A stretch of DNA of 64,000 nucleotides from a virus (IMGVR_UViG_3300027969_000055:1-64000); one strand, 5' to 3'. Counted from the stretch's first letter, positions 33,096 to 42,249 are shown. A program made the numbers and translations. Notes: generated by a model not told the origin, from the sequence alone.

Positions 33096-33707
33096 GTGAA
33101 AGAAATCACTAAAGACGAACGCTTGATTAATCGAACCTATCCATTTTTGGCAAATTTCCCATTTAGGGATGAATTTACTATGGAAATTGCAAACTCCCCG
33201 GTTCTTGCAGCAATGTTCGATGATGAATTTGAACCGGTTAGAACCTCCAAATCACCAACTGTAATTGATTTTATCCATACAGCTAGCCCAATAAAATCAA
33301 AAATTTCAATATTTAAAGAAGATTTACTCTGGATAGATGAAGTGTCGAGCTCAGTTAAAAAACTCGATAAGATTGCTAAACAAATCGATCGTGGACTAAA
33401 ATCAAAGGATTTATTGGTAAAACGAAATATTTCAATTGAAACTGACGAGTGGTTAACTAGTGTATCTGATCCAAAGAGTGGATTAAGTCGAGAAGTTTTT
33501 AATGAAGTGCTTGGCAGCCTTGTATCAAACATGCCAATTACAAAAGTTACGGAACTTGTAAATACCGTAAATAAACTATACTTAAAAAAGGGAATAATCA
33601 AACTATCTCAAACTGATGCAAACTTGATATTTACGTTTATTCATTTTAGACTAATTTATGCAAAGCTTATTTTAGGAATAGTAATTTCATCAAAAATATC
33701 AATATAA
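33096..33707 (+). CDS. Late protein, unknown
   Basis: A 203-residue protein with a GTG start chosen because it lies 14 bases after the predicted late start. The sequence is mostly helical, with a lysine-rich central region and a hydrophobic C-terminus (L-I-L-G-I-V-I). Packaged-type genes follow. No family was recognised. Confidence 0.6.
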   Translation: MKEITKDERLINRTYPFLANFPFRDEFTMEIANSPVLAAMFDDEFEPVRTSKSPTVIDFIHTASPIKSKISIFKEDLLWIDEVSSSVKKLDKIAKQIDRGLKSKDLLVKRNISIETDEWLTSVSDPKSGLSREVFNEVLGSLVSNMPITKVTELVNTVNKLYLKKGIIKLSQTDANLIFTFIHFRLIYAKLILGIVISSKISI

Positions 33708-33710
33708 CAA

Positions 33711-34088
33711 ATGCAGCAATTAGATGAATTTATTGAGTATCTCTATACGGTTGAAGAAAATTCAACCTCTCTAAACCAAGATCAAGTAAAAAAACTTCAA
33801 ATGATTCAGTCAAAGGTTACTGATATTGTAAATAAAGTTGAATCTATTGCAACTAATGCAGTTAATCAATTACAGCCAGCCACCCAACCTCAACTAGAAT
33901 TACAATTAGCTGAAAATTCAGTATTTAGATTTGGTGAATTTGCTCAGATTAACGAGAAGATTGTACACCGTGGTAACAAATGGGTTGTTATGAATAAAAA
34001 GGGTACTAAAGTTTTAGGTACGCATCCAACTAGAGAAAAAGCAGTTAAACAGTTACAGGCAATTGAAATAAGTAAAGCTAGTCACTAA
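33711..34088 (+). CDS. Putative packaged protein with basic C-terminal domain
   Basis: A 125-residue protein. Residues 1-60 form a helical coiled-coil-like region. F-R-F-G-E-F-A-Q-I-N-E near 72-82 is an internal capsid-targeting-like motif with an I-N-E site. After it comes a compact basic domain (N-K-W-V-V-M-N-K-K-G-T-K-V-L-G-T-H), a type I recall at the C-terminus of various phage proteins. Cleavage would free this domain. It shares TAATG with the next gene. Confidence 0.6.
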   Translation: MQQLDEFIEYLYTVEENSTSLNQDQVKKLQMIQSKVTDIVNKVESIATNAVNQLQPATQPQLELQLAENSVFRFGEFAQINEKIVHRGNKWVVMNKKGTKVLGTHPTREKAVKQLQAIEISKASH

Positions 34089-34858
34089 TGAAATTACAAA
34101 GATTCCAACAGTTTATTAATGAGGCCAACCGCTGGTCAGAGGATCCATTCTTATACGCTCAATATGCAGAGTTGTTTACTGATTTTGGTTTTGAAGCAGA
34201 CATTCCTGACCTGATTCATGCAGTTGAACAAAAATGGACTGACTTAAAAAACAACTATTGGTGGAATAGAGAAGGCCGACACTGGCGCAAAGATCATTTT
34301 GCACTTGACGTAAAGGTACACTCTTGGCCAGAGGCTGATACTGTTAGAGAAATACTAGGAGAACCGGATATGCCAGAAGAGGCAATTGATGATGAATGGT
34401 GGGTATGGATGAATGACACACGTGAAGGATTCGTTGACGACCTGTTTAGTCTCTATCCATGGATTGATGATATTAGTTGGGGAGGTAAAAGCGGCGGATG
34501 GTTATTATTAGCTCCACCTCATGAAGCTGAAGATGTACGTACTGATATTGATGACAGTTGTCAGGAATATGAACGTATTAAGGATGAAATAAAAGAAACC
34601 GGGGAGTTTGAAGAATTAGTAAATCAATCAAATGAAATTGACTATCAAGAATTAAAAGAGTTAGGGTTAGCCGATGAACTTTCTGAGATTGATGAGTTAG
34701 TAAAGGAATATGAGACAATTAAAGCATACTTAACTAAAGAGTTAACTGACTTAGCTCAATGGGAAGTTGACATGGAAGCAATACAAGCCAGAGTTAGTAA
34801 ATTTGAAGATAACGCTGAAGAATATTTTTATTTATGGTTAAAGAGTAGAGAAGATTAA
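34088..34858 (+). CDS. Putative packaged protein, unknown
   Basis: A 256-residue acidic, Trp-rich protein. The start M-K-L-Q-R-F-Q-Q-F-I-N-E followed by Ala is one of the best capsid-targeting-like leaders in the window. The body has a W-W-V-W-M-N-D patch and an L-K-E-L-G-L-A-D-E-L segment resembling those at 5171 and 45687. Function unknown. Confidence 0.65.
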   Translation: MKLQRFQQFINEANRWSEDPFLYAQYAELFTDFGFEADIPDLIHAVEQKWTDLKNNYWWNREGRHWRKDHFALDVKVHSWPEADTVREILGEPDMPEEAIDDEWWVWMNDTREGFVDDLFSLYPWIDDISWGGKSGGWLLLAPPHEAEDVRTDIDDSCQEYERIKDEIKETGEFEELVNQSNEIDYQELKELGLADELSEIDELVKEYETIKAYLTKELTDLAQWEVDMEAIQARVSKFEDNAEEYFYLWLKSRED

Positions 34859-34880
34859 AGATAAACGGACTTAGGACCGT

Positions 34881-34896
34881 AATAGCCTCGGCTATT
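34881..34896. other. Palindromic hairpin
   Basis: AATAGCC-TC-GGCTATT forms a 7-bp stem with a very small loop, just before the terminator hairpin in the 77-base convergent gap. Confidence 0.5.
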
Positions 34897-34897
34897 T

Positions 34898-34936
34898 GAA
34901 CCTCTCGATATCGCTATCCGGGAGGTTCTTCGTTTT
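34898..34936. terminator. Terminator between convergent genes
   Basis: GAACCTCTCG (34898-34907) pairs with CGGGAGGTTC (34919-34928), 10 bp with one G-T pair. The sequence TTCGTTTTT follows on the plus strand. No A-run precedes the stem to serve the minus gene clearly. Confidence 0.75.
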
Positions 34937-36471
34937 TATCGACCAATAAATTTAGTAAGATCAAATCTGTGTTTGCTGACAATAAATTTCTCTTTAAGAT
35001 AAATGGTTTCTCTGGCTTTTCCGTGTTTTACAATATAGCCATCAAGATCATCAATTAAATCGTATACTGTAACTTCATGTTTTCCAGCAAGCTTACGCAT
35101 ACCTCGACCAATTGCTTGGCGAATTGTAACTTCTGATTTATAGCTCTCAGCAAAGATAATTTGGTTAACCCGCTTTAGGTCAATACCTGTAGCAAAAGTA
35201 CCATAGCTTGCAACAATGACTGCTCCAACTTCACGTTCCATCGCCTCTTTATAATCAGCACGGTCTCCTCCATCAACCCCACCGTCTATATAATATGCAT
35301 GTTCATTCCACTCTTTTATCTTATCACAAATACGTTGGCCGTATTGATCCTTTACGTTAATGAATAGAATTAGGGTATTACCGCCAAGTTTTTGGACAAA
35401 TGAAGAAATAAACTCAATTCGAGGTTCATATGAAATAATAAATGCACGCTCTGCATCAAATAATTCCTTACCGGCTTTACCTGATTCTCTAAGTGCTTTA
35501 TATTCTCTAACAAATGGCTCAGTTATTGGATAGTCTAGGTTAACCATTTTAATATAGACATTTGGTGAGTGCTCTTGATCAATTAAGAAACTTGACTTAA
35601 GCGTCATGCTTAATGGACCTAAGAATTCTTGAATCTTGAAAAAATCTGAATATTGTTCTTCAATTTTAATTGTACCTGAAAGTCCAAGTTTATATTCAAC
35701 ATTAGTTGATGCCAATAAAATATCTTTAATTGAAGCGCCTCTTGAGGTATGGCACTCGTCAATACAAATAACTGAAAATCGTTTAAAGAATTCAGGTTCT
35801 TTATTTTTTAAACTTTGATATGTAGAAATAACCAAATCAGCCTCTTCAAATTTTTCTTCAGAATATTTGTTTTGACCGCCTACTGATAGCACTGAATAAT
35901 TCATTAGGCCAGTATGGTAATCCTTTTCAAATTTCTCGGCAGTTTGGCCGACTAGCGAAATATTAGGAACTACGATTAGTGCTTTTTTATCTTTAGTGAT
36001 AATCCCTTTACGTTTTAGAAAAGAAATATAAATGTATAGGATTAGGGTTTTACCAGCAGAAGTTGCAAGTTCCTGAGAACAAAATTTATATTTTAAGGCT
36101 CGATGAGCTGCTTCAAGTTGATAATCATATGCATCAATTGGTAAACCGTCTAATAATACAGACGCAAATTTATCTAGTTGTTCTTTAGTAAATGATAGGT
36201 TAAGTAGATCATCTAAGCCATCAATGTTTATTTCGTAATCATATTTCTTGCCGAAATTAATAATTTCCTTCCATAAACCAACACCAATCTTAAGATCTAC
36301 ATCAATAAATTTATCATAACCATCCCATAATTTTCGTTTGTACAGCTTATTAAAATGATAGCCTTTTTGTCTTTTCCTAAAATATAGTTGCAAGTCCTTA
36401 AGCTCGCGCTTCATTTCGTGCTTAACTAATTGTAGGTGCTGACGGTCATTGGTTAATTTAAAAGTTAACAA
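34936..36471 (-). CDS. uvsW: UvsW-like RNA/DNA helicase
   Basis: A 511-residue SF2 helicase. The N-terminal ~110 residues match the UvsW arm region (K-R-K-L-W-D-G-Y). Walker A is A-T-S-A-G-K-T (near 138) and motif II is D-E-C-H (near 239). S-G-T is motif III and Q-A-I-G-R-G-M-R is motif VI. T4 UvsW unwinds R-loops and branched DNA and switches replication to recombination-dependent mode. T4 uvsW neighbours uvsY, and a UvsY-like gene lies upstream here too. Confidence 0.85.
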   Translation of the reverse strand: MLTFKLTNDRQHLQLVKHEMKRELKDLQLYFRKRQKGYHFNKLYKRKLWDGYDKFIDVDLKIGVGLWKEIINFGKKYDYEINIDGLDDLLNLSFTKEQLDKFASVLLDGLPIDAYDYQLEAAHRALKYKFCSQELATSAGKTLILYIYISFLKRKGIITKDKKALIVVPNISLVGQTAEKFEKDYHTGLMNYSVLSVGGQNKYSEEKFEEADLVISTYQSLKNKEPEFFKRFSVICIDECHTSRGASIKDILLASTNVEYKLGLSGTIKIEEQYSDFFKIQEFLGPLSMTLKSSFLIDQEHSPNVYIKMVNLDYPITEPFVREYKALRESGKAGKELFDAERAFIISYEPRIEFISSFVQKLGGNTLILFINVKDQYGQRICDKIKEWNEHAYYIDGGVDGGDRADYKEAMEREVGAVIVASYGTFATGIDLKRVNQIIFAESYKSEVTIRQAIGRGMRKLAGKHEVTVYDLIDDLDGYIVKHGKARETIYLKEKFIVSKHRFDLTKFIGR

Positions 36472-36485
36472 AGTAGTTGATAATT

Positions 36486-36929
36486 TTAATGTCCATCCAA
36501 TAGTTTTTGGACATCTAATCGTGTTTTTATTCCAAACAGAACAGCATCAGTTGTTTTAATTGACTCTGCATAGAAGGCAATTTGATTTTCAATCTGTTCT
36601 AATTTTTCTTTGATAGTTGCAGTTTTACCGTCAACTATCGTATTCTTTTCATTGGTACCATATCGAATTTGATGATTCTTTGAAGCATCAACCCATTCTT
36701 CACCTTTCTTTTCTCGATAAGTCTTCTTTAATTGAGTAAAGTGCTCAATTAGGGTATGATTTTCTTCTAATAATCGCTGGCGTAGACTTAGGAAGGTAAC
36801 TTGAGCTTCCGGTATCTTTCGGATATTCTCAAGTAACTTGATTCCAATATAAATTTCGCCAGAAAAAGATTCTCTCTTTTCTCTGAATACTTCAGCAATC
36901 GTTCTTTTTTGGGGAGTTTGTTCTTCCAT
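36486..36929 (-). CDS. uvsY?: UvsY-like recombination mediator (candidate)
   Basis: A 147-residue charged helical protein, close to T4 UvsY in length (137). Long helices surround a Lys-rich middle, and the C-terminus I-K-T-T-D-A-V-L-F-G-I-K-T-R resembles the A-I-K-S-R-G-F-A-I-K region of UvsY. It lies 14 bases upstream of uvsW in the same operon, as in T4. Direct sequence identity is weak. UvsY loads UvsX recombinase onto SSB-coated ssDNA. Confidence 0.55.
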   Translation of the reverse strand: MEEQTPQKRTIAEVFREKRESFSGEIYIGIKLLENIRKIPEAQVTFLSLRQRLLEENHTLIEHFTQLKKTYREKKGEEWVDASKNHQIRYGTNEKNTIVDGKTATIKEKLEQIENQIAFYAESIKTTDAVLFGIKTRLDVQKLLDGH

Positions 36930-36961
36930 CTAAATATTTTATCAAAAAGCCTAGTTAAGTT

Positions 36962-37432
36962 TTAACTAACGAAAGAATAATATACTCCTTCTATTTGATA
37001 AAAGTCCGATAAAAAGTCTGTAATTGTGGTACTTGCATAAATAGTATCGCCAAGTGGATGGCTGTCTCCGTTCTTATAGAATACAGATACGCCTCCATCA
37101 TACAGACACACTATTGAATCTAAGTTATAGTGCTTTATTGAACCTTTTGCCATGTTCTTAAATTCATCGTCTGTCACTTCAGTATCATGGTTAGTAACAA
37201 AGATACTTGGAAAACTACGTTTCATTCTGTAACCTGAACTTTCAATTGAATGTATCACTTGTAGAACGTAACTTAATTTACCGTATGAATCAAGGTCGGC
37301 TAAGACTTTATTATATTGATCTGGATCCGTAAAGTTGTAAACAACAAACGGTCGCTGGTTTTGCACACAATCTCTAACCAGGTTGTACCTGTTTCCATTG
37401 TATTCTCTGGTATGTCGTATTGATCTGCTCAT
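36962..37432 (-). CDS. Unknown protein
   Basis: A 156-residue protein with a basic N-terminus (S-R-S-I-R-H-T-R) and alternating alpha/beta segments. It has a late-type promoter 25 bases upstream and is first in the UvsY-UvsW operon. No family was recognised. Confidence 0.55.
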   Translation of the reverse strand: MSRSIRHTREYNGNRYNLVRDCVQNQRPFVVYNFTDPDQYNKVLADLDSYGKLSYVLQVIHSIESSGYRMKRSFPSIFVTNHDTEVTDDEFKNMAKGSIKHYNLDSIVCLYDGGVSVFYKNGDSHPLGDTIYASTTITDFLSDFYQIEGVYYSFVS

Positions 37433-37436
37433 TATT

Positions 37437-37446
37437 TAGTATATTA
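37437..37446 (+). promoter_or_regulatory. TAGTATATTA promoter motif
   Basis: Plus-strand motif 38 bases before the ATG at 37484. It lies between the divergent genes and faces the late promoter. Confidence 0.5.
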
Positions 37447-37460
37447 GATAAAACTACTAG

Positions 37461-37470
37461 GTTATTTATC
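37461..37470 (-). promoter_or_regulatory. T4-type late promoter
   Basis: Minus-strand GATAAATAAC, predicted start near 37457, 25 bases before the ATG at 37432. It overlaps the region read by the opposing TAGTATATTA promoter. Confidence 0.55.
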
Positions 37471-37483
37471 AGTAAAATATTCC

Positions 37484-38014
37484 ATGGAAAAAGGACACCA
37501 CATTAATATATTCGATTTCGATGAAACCTTATTTAGGGTTCCCAGTTATACGTGCAGTGAAGCCAAAGGAAAGAGCCCATATGAATGGTTTGACTCAGCT
37601 GAATCACTTGACCAAAAGTTTAATATTTGCGGTATTGCTAATACTATTGACAGAACTGGAGACAATTGTCTTAACTACTTGATAACTCATCGAGTTAAAG
37701 CTTGCGAATCAGCTGTTCTGGATCTACTTTCTGAGTATAATATTAGGTTCGATAAAACCTATTTCTTGGGAAGAGAAAGCGATAAGGCTGAGACCGTCAT
37801 TGAATTGGTAGAAACTACTGAAGCTGACTCAATTACGATATTTGAGGATTCTCTTTGGGAAATCATTAAGTACACCTCTTACTTTTTATATACTGAACTA
37901 AATGCTACTGTCGATTTCATTTTTGTCGATAAGAGCACAGTAATTAAAATAGATTGGGATTCAGCAAGATCCCTAGAAAAATTTTCAAAAGTAGAAAGAT
38001 TAAAATTATTATGA
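37484..38014 (+). CDS. HAD-superfamily hydrolase-like protein
   Basis: A 176-residue protein. D-F-D-E-T-L-F (11-17) is HAD motif I, L-I-T-H-R near 66 is a motif II candidate and a later F-E-D-S-L near 138 is motif IV-like. It is likely a small phosphatase or nucleotidase acting on nucleotides or nucleic acid ends. It overlaps the kinase gene by ATGA. Confidence 0.65.
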   Translation: MEKGHHINIFDFDETLFRVPSYTCSEAKGKSPYEWFDSAESLDQKFNICGIANTIDRTGDNCLNYLITHRVKACESAVLDLLSEYNIRFDKTYFLGRESDKAETVIELVETTEADSITIFEDSLWEIIKYTSYFLYTELNATVDFIFVDKSTVIKIDWDSARSLEKFSKVERLKLL

Positions 38015-38619
38015 TATTATTTGTAGAAGGAGCCAGGCACTGTGGCAAAACATTCTTAATTAACAAATTTATAGAAAACAGTAATGATTCACGGATTGAA
38101 TATTACAAATTCTATTTTGCAGATCACATTAAAACTCTAGATTTAGTAGATTTAGATAATAATTCAAGTTTACACTATTTTAGTTTAGGTAACATTATGA
38201 CCATTATGGAAATGAATCTTAGACCTGAATACAAAGATAAAATTTGGATATTTGACAGAGCAATTATATCTGCCTATACTTGGGCAATTCTGCGAAAGAG
38301 ATTAAGCCGAAATAAAGCCGAACTTGAATTTTTAAAGTTATTAAATACAACACTATATTCAAATTCCAAGACTTTGGTGGTTACTGTAGCTGGTCAAACT
38401 GGAGACTCTAATCGAGTTAAAGATACTTGGGATGGAGCTCATTCAACGGTTGAAGAACAAAGATTAATGGCTCATTTAATTGAGTTAGGAATGACTGACT
38501 TAGCAAATTCAGCTAAAAATAACAAACTAAGCATCGTTTTTAATAGATTTGATGAAGACTCGATCAAATCCTTTAATCAAGAGTGCTATGCATTATTAGG
38601 AATAGAGCCTAATAAATAA
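38011..38619 (+). CDS. P-loop nucleotide kinase-like protein
   Basis: A 202-residue protein. The start at 38011 (ATGA overlap) is preferred over an in-frame ATG at 37954. E-G-A-R-H-C-G-K-T (6-14) is a Walker A, W-I-F-D-R-A (near 80) is a thymidylate-kinase-like D-R motif, and a basic lid-like region (R-K-R-L-S-R-N-K) follows. It is likely a deoxynucleotide or polynucleotide kinase. The C-terminus N-K-stop overlaps a late promoter. Confidence 0.6.
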   Translation: MILFVEGARHCGKTFLINKFIENSNDSRIEYYKFYFADHIKTLDLVDLDNNSSLHYFSLGNIMTIMEMNLRPEYKDKIWIFDRAIISAYTWAILRKRLSRNKAELEFLKLLNTTLYSNSKTLVVTVAGQTGDSNRVKDTWDGAHSTVEEQRLMAHLIELGMTDLANSAKNNKLSIVFNRFDEDSIKSFNQECYALLGIEPNK

Positions 38620-38620
38620 C
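38611..38620 (+). promoter_or_regulatory. Late promoter placed for a near-leaderless transcript
   Basis: AATAAATAAC overlaps the kinase stop. Thirteen bases on is 38624, one base before the ATG at 38625. Confidence 0.5.
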
Positions 38621-38624
38621 CAAT

Positions 38625-40505
38625 ATGGCAGGACTATCGCACTTAAGAGATGTTTATGAAAAACGTGGAAAAGAATTTTTAGAAAATCTTCTTAATAAGA
38701 CCGTTATCATTAATGAAAAAAATGACGGCGCCTATTTTGGTGCCAAAAGAGATGCAAAACAGAATAACTTTAACTTCTTTAAAAAAGACAGCAAAATTGG
38801 TTACATCGACCGAGTTCTTAGTAAGTACTACGAGCCGGGCATTAGACATTTTGAAAGTATTGGGGGTAATTTAACCTCAATACCTGAAAATTATGTATTT
38901 GGAATGGACTATAATCCTTCTAAAGAGATACCTTTAACTCTAAGTCATATTAAAGTACTTGATGAAAATTATCAAACTTCTAAACTTATCCATAATAAAA
39001 CTGAATTGGATAAATGGGCTGGAGTACTTGGAGTTAACTCACCAACTATTATATTTCAAGGAAAATTAAATGACGAGCAAAAGGTAAAAATTCAAGAATT
39101 TATATTTACTAGCTTACCAATGCTGGCTGAGAAATTTAAAACTCAATCATTTAGCAAACACATTTTATCAGTATTAAATCCAGTAGTTGATGAAAATTCT
39201 CAACCTGAATTAAGTGATAGAGAAATTAGTGAAATTGTATTTAGATTCTTTGATGAAGAGGATCCAATTGGAGATTCGTCTACTCTAGCAAAGATTATTG
39301 ATCCAGTATTTTATGATAATGCAAAGAATCTTCCTCAGGAAAAGTTTCAAAAGAAGAGTGATGATTATGTTTGGATTATTGTTACTGACTTAATGAATTT
39401 TATTGAAAGCTATCGAATGTCCGATCTTAGAAGTTTTACAATTTCTGGAGAAACGGCTGACGAGCGATTTGTTTCATTAATTAATCATCTCTTTATTGAG
39501 TTCATTAAGGAATACGGAGATAAATTTAATGATTTAGAAATTCAAATACCTCAGTTTTTAACTAGACCTGAATTTGATATTAATCCGGACCTAATTAATG
39601 ATCAAACTGTAATTGATATACTTGGTAAGAATCCTAACTACAAAGAAATTTACAGAATATTCATTAATATTTTTAGAAAAAAGAAAATCAAAGTTAATTC
39701 AACTCTATTTACTGATGCAATGAAATCTAATTTAATTGATCAAATTGATAAACTTTCAAAAGTTGCAATGGGAGATCAATTATTTGAAAATTACTTTCCG
39801 TCATTTAGTGAATTTGTTGGAGACGATAAAGCCCCTGGATATTTTGAAACATACGATGTTGCTGAAAATGAAGAGCGTAAAGTAAAAAAGGTTAATCTAT
39901 TAGTATCAGATTTTCAACCAATACACAAAGGCCATCTTAAAAATGCAAAACTGTTAACTGAAAAAAATGGGCTACCTACTCTATTTGTATGCGTACACCC
40001 TGGAAAATCTGGAAAAATGTTTCCATTTAAGAAAGAAACTTTAAACAATTCATTATCTAAATTAGCTGCACATGATAAACAAAATATTGCTGGTCATGTA
40101 ATGGTAAAAGATGGAAATATTGAAACTATTCTAAAGGCAATAAAGCCAGGATTTGAACCGCTAAGTATAGCAGCTGAACCTAGTAGAATAAAAGATCTAG
40201 CACTACAATTAGAACTTGCAAAAAAGAGATCTAGAAACCTAAATATTAAACGAGATACTCGATTAATTGAATTACCTATAACAACAGTCGGCGATTCAAT
40301 CTTAATGTCAATTAAGGACAGAGATTTTGCAGCATTTAAAGAAGCATCGCCATCTCCGATCCATTCAGAATTCTATAATCTAAATAAAGACTTAATTGAA
40401 TCTTTAAATGAAAGCGTAAATGAGCAAATACCTGATGCAGAGACTGAAATAGTTTCAGGAGTAACATTTTCTACGCCAGAACCAATAATCCAAATAGAAT
40501 CATAA
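38625..40505 (+). CDS. Fusion: ligase-like nucleotidyltransferase + NMN-adenylyltransferase-like domain
   Basis: A 626-residue two-domain protein. Residues 30-110 have E-K-N-D-G near 32-36, matching ligase motif I (K-x-D-G, the adenylated Lys), then an A-K-R and Y-V-F-G-M-D-Y as candidate motif III. Residues ~415-570 form a nucleotidyltransferase: L-V-S-D-F-Q-P-I-H-K-G-H with the HxGH signature, then a late I-S/T-x-x-S/T-like region. The second type is common in T4-like phages as NMN-adenylyltransferase-like enzymes. A role in NAD or RNA repair is inferred. A terminator follows. Confidence 0.55.
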   Translation: MAGLSHLRDVYEKRGKEFLENLLNKTVIINEKNDGAYFGAKRDAKQNNFNFFKKDSKIGYIDRVLSKYYEPGIRHFESIGGNLTSIPENYVFGMDYNPSKEIPLTLSHIKVLDENYQTSKLIHNKTELDKWAGVLGVNSPTIIFQGKLNDEQKVKIQEFIFTSLPMLAEKFKTQSFSKHILSVLNPVVDENSQPELSDREISEIVFRFFDEEDPIGDSSTLAKIIDPVFYDNAKNLPQEKFQKKSDDYVWIIVTDLMNFIESYRMSDLRSFTISGETADERFVSLINHLFIEFIKEYGDKFNDLEIQIPQFLTRPEFDINPDLINDQTVIDILGKNPNYKEIYRIFINIFRKKKIKVNSTLFTDAMKSNLIDQIDKLSKVAMGDQLFENYFPSFSEFVGDDKAPGYFETYDVAENEERKVKKVNLLVSDFQPIHKGHLKNAKLLTEKNGLPTLFVCVHPGKSGKMFPFKKETLNNSLSKLAAHDKQNIAGHVMVKDGNIETILKAIKPGFEPLSIAAEPSRIKDLALQLELAKKRSRNLNIKRDTRLIELPITTVGDSILMSIKDRDFAAFKEASPSPIHSEFYNLNKDLIESLNESVNEQIPDAETEIVSGVTFSTPEPIIQIES

Positions 40506-40523
40506 ACCTATTTAATTTTTGAA

Positions 40524-40560
40524 TAAAAAAAGCTCCAATTTTAAAATTGGAGCTTTTTTA
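40524..40560. terminator. Strong bidirectional terminator
   Basis: AAAAAAGCTCCAATTTT and its perfect complement AAAATTGGAGCTTTTTT form a near-continuous 17-bp palindrome, serving both convergent genes. Confidence 0.9.
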
Positions 40561-40564
40561 TGCA

Positions 40565-40597
40565 ACATAGACAGAGTGTCTATGTAGGTGTCTATGT
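40565..40597. repeat. Short hairpin and direct repeat
   Basis: ACATAGACA-GAG-TGTCTATGT (40565-40585) is a perfect 9-bp hairpin. TGTCTATGT is repeated directly at 40589-40597, into the last codons of the minus-strand gene. Confidence 0.6.
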
Positions 40598-42163
40598 TAA
40601 GGTTGTAAATTCTCCCTTGATGAAGTTAATATGTTGAGCCTTACCATCATGGTGAATGATTACATGTGATTGGAGCCATCCACTTGGACCTACATTATAG
40701 TTAACTCTTAGTTTAGTAGAGGTCCCGACAGCTAGCGCGCCATCCCTACGCCCAGGAGAATGGTAATGGCCTACGATAATTTTAGTATTTAGTTTACGAA
40801 ATTGAAGAAGAGATCCACGAGAACCGTTTGAACCTACATCTCCGTGCTGAGCTAATTCCCAACCGTTTACTACAAGACTATCGCTTCTTCCTAATGTTTT
40901 AAATTTAGGAAATTTTTGATTGATTAGGTATGGAATAACTCCATTTGGTGCAACTCCTCTTAATAAGAGAGCACTATATTCCATATATTCCAAAGAATTC
41001 TTTAAGGTTGATGCTTTTCTCCAATCAGTAGATTTTAACCAACGATCTAAAAAATCATCATGATTACTTCTGACAATTGATACATTATAATCTTTAAAAT
41101 CTTCAAGCCCATTTAACATTGCATCAATTTCTTTTCTTAAAGAATTTGAACCGTCTAATTCTCGACGGTATTGCATAAATGGATCATTTATCTCATGATG
41201 ATTAATTGAGAGTCCATCAAATACATCATGTAGAATAACATTTTCAGGTTTTAATTTCTTAAATAGGTCTAGAGTTTTGGAAATTACACGCGGATCGTGT
41301 TGACCATAGTGTAAATCTCCTAAAACCGCAACTGCGATTGAAGTTACCTGACTAATTTCACTGGTTTCAAGGTCTTCATTATATTCAACTCTATTATAGA
41401 GATCAGTAAAATTTCCATCCTCAGTTGCGGTTACTTGCCTAGCAAAAAAGGTATTTACGTCCTTTATTTCAATAACCACAAAACCTAGAGTATGATGAAA
41501 TTCTCCCTTTTTACCTGATTTAGAGTCAGTGTAGTTAGATACAGTACAGGCTCCAGTGGTCATCATCATTTTTGGAAGATTACCTTCCAATACTGGAATT
41601 GTTTCTAGATGTACTCTAGGCGACCCAAATACGCATGAATTAATACCACTCATTCCTTGTAAACCAGTCATTGGATCAACTGAGGTTGGCTGAATCTTAA
41701 TGTCTGACATGATCCACATGTGTTTATGGACTTCATGGCGACCAGCATCTAGATAAGTTTCGATTCTTTCAGCCCAAGTTTCATAATTTTTATCAGAAAA
41801 TACAGAAGTTGGGTTTTTATATCTACCGGCAATTACATGAATGTCTGCATTAATGTGCTCTGCGTACTTTTCAAGATTTGATATAAATTCTTCATGTGCT
41901 GGTGTATCATTTTGAGCCCAGGTGATGATAAATCGCTTTTTCTTTTTATTAAACTTACGTTCTCTAGCTTTAATTAATTGTGGAGACTCCTGTATTGAAC
42001 TTTCGGTTATTCCAAGTTTGGCTAACCACTTTTGTACAGTTCTTTCAGATTTATTAAGAAACTGACTCAATTCTTTCATTCGATTATCCCAGCTTATGTC
42101 CTTATTCCAATAGAGCTCAGACAGTGTTGAAATATCCTCTGGTGTTAATTCTTCAAACTTCAT
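40592..42163 (-). CDS. HTH + metallophosphoesterase protein (T5 A1-like?)
   Basis: A 523-residue protein. Residues 35-55 (L-N-K-S-E-R-T-V-Q-K-W-L-A-K-L-G-I) form a helix-turn-helix. The middle ~180 residues are unassigned. A calcineurin-type phosphoesterase follows: G-D-L-H-Y-G near 288, H-D-V-F-D-G near 318, R-S-N-H-D-D near 370, Q-H-G-D near 440 and G-H-Y-H-S-P near 470. The build resembles T5 A1-type DNases, which degrade host DNA. That link is from memory and not secure. There is no capsid-targeting leader. Confidence 0.6.
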   Translation of the reverse strand: MKFEELTPEDISTLSELYWNKDISWDNRMKELSQFLNKSERTVQKWLAKLGITESSIQESPQLIKARERKFNKKKKRFIITWAQNDTPAHEEFISNLEKYAEHINADIHVIAGRYKNPTSVFSDKNYETWAERIETYLDAGRHEVHKHMWIMSDIKIQPTSVDPMTGLQGMSGINSCVFGSPRVHLETIPVLEGNLPKMMMTTGACTVSNYTDSKSGKKGEFHHTLGFVVIEIKDVNTFFARQVTATEDGNFTDLYNRVEYNEDLETSEISQVTSIAVAVLGDLHYGQHDPRVISKTLDLFKKLKPENVILHDVFDGLSINHHEINDPFMQYRRELDGSNSLRKEIDAMLNGLEDFKDYNVSIVRSNHDDFLDRWLKSTDWRKASTLKNSLEYMEYSALLLRGVAPNGVIPYLINQKFPKFKTLGRSDSLVVNGWELAQHGDVGSNGSRGSLLQFRKLNTKIIVGHYHSPGRRDGALAVGTSTKLRVNYNVGPSGWLQSHVIIHHDGKAQHINFIKGEFTTLT

Positions 42164-42249
42164 TAATTCATATAGTTTTATTAATTACTTATATTTAACA
42201 ATCAGATAAAGTTTTAGCCGAAGATTCTAGAAGTTGAGTTAGATCGGCT

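Noticed and set aside
33137-33601. Minus-strand 154-residue frame
   Set aside because: The plus-strand frame has the late promoter and fits its neighbours; the antisense frame has no recognisable feature.
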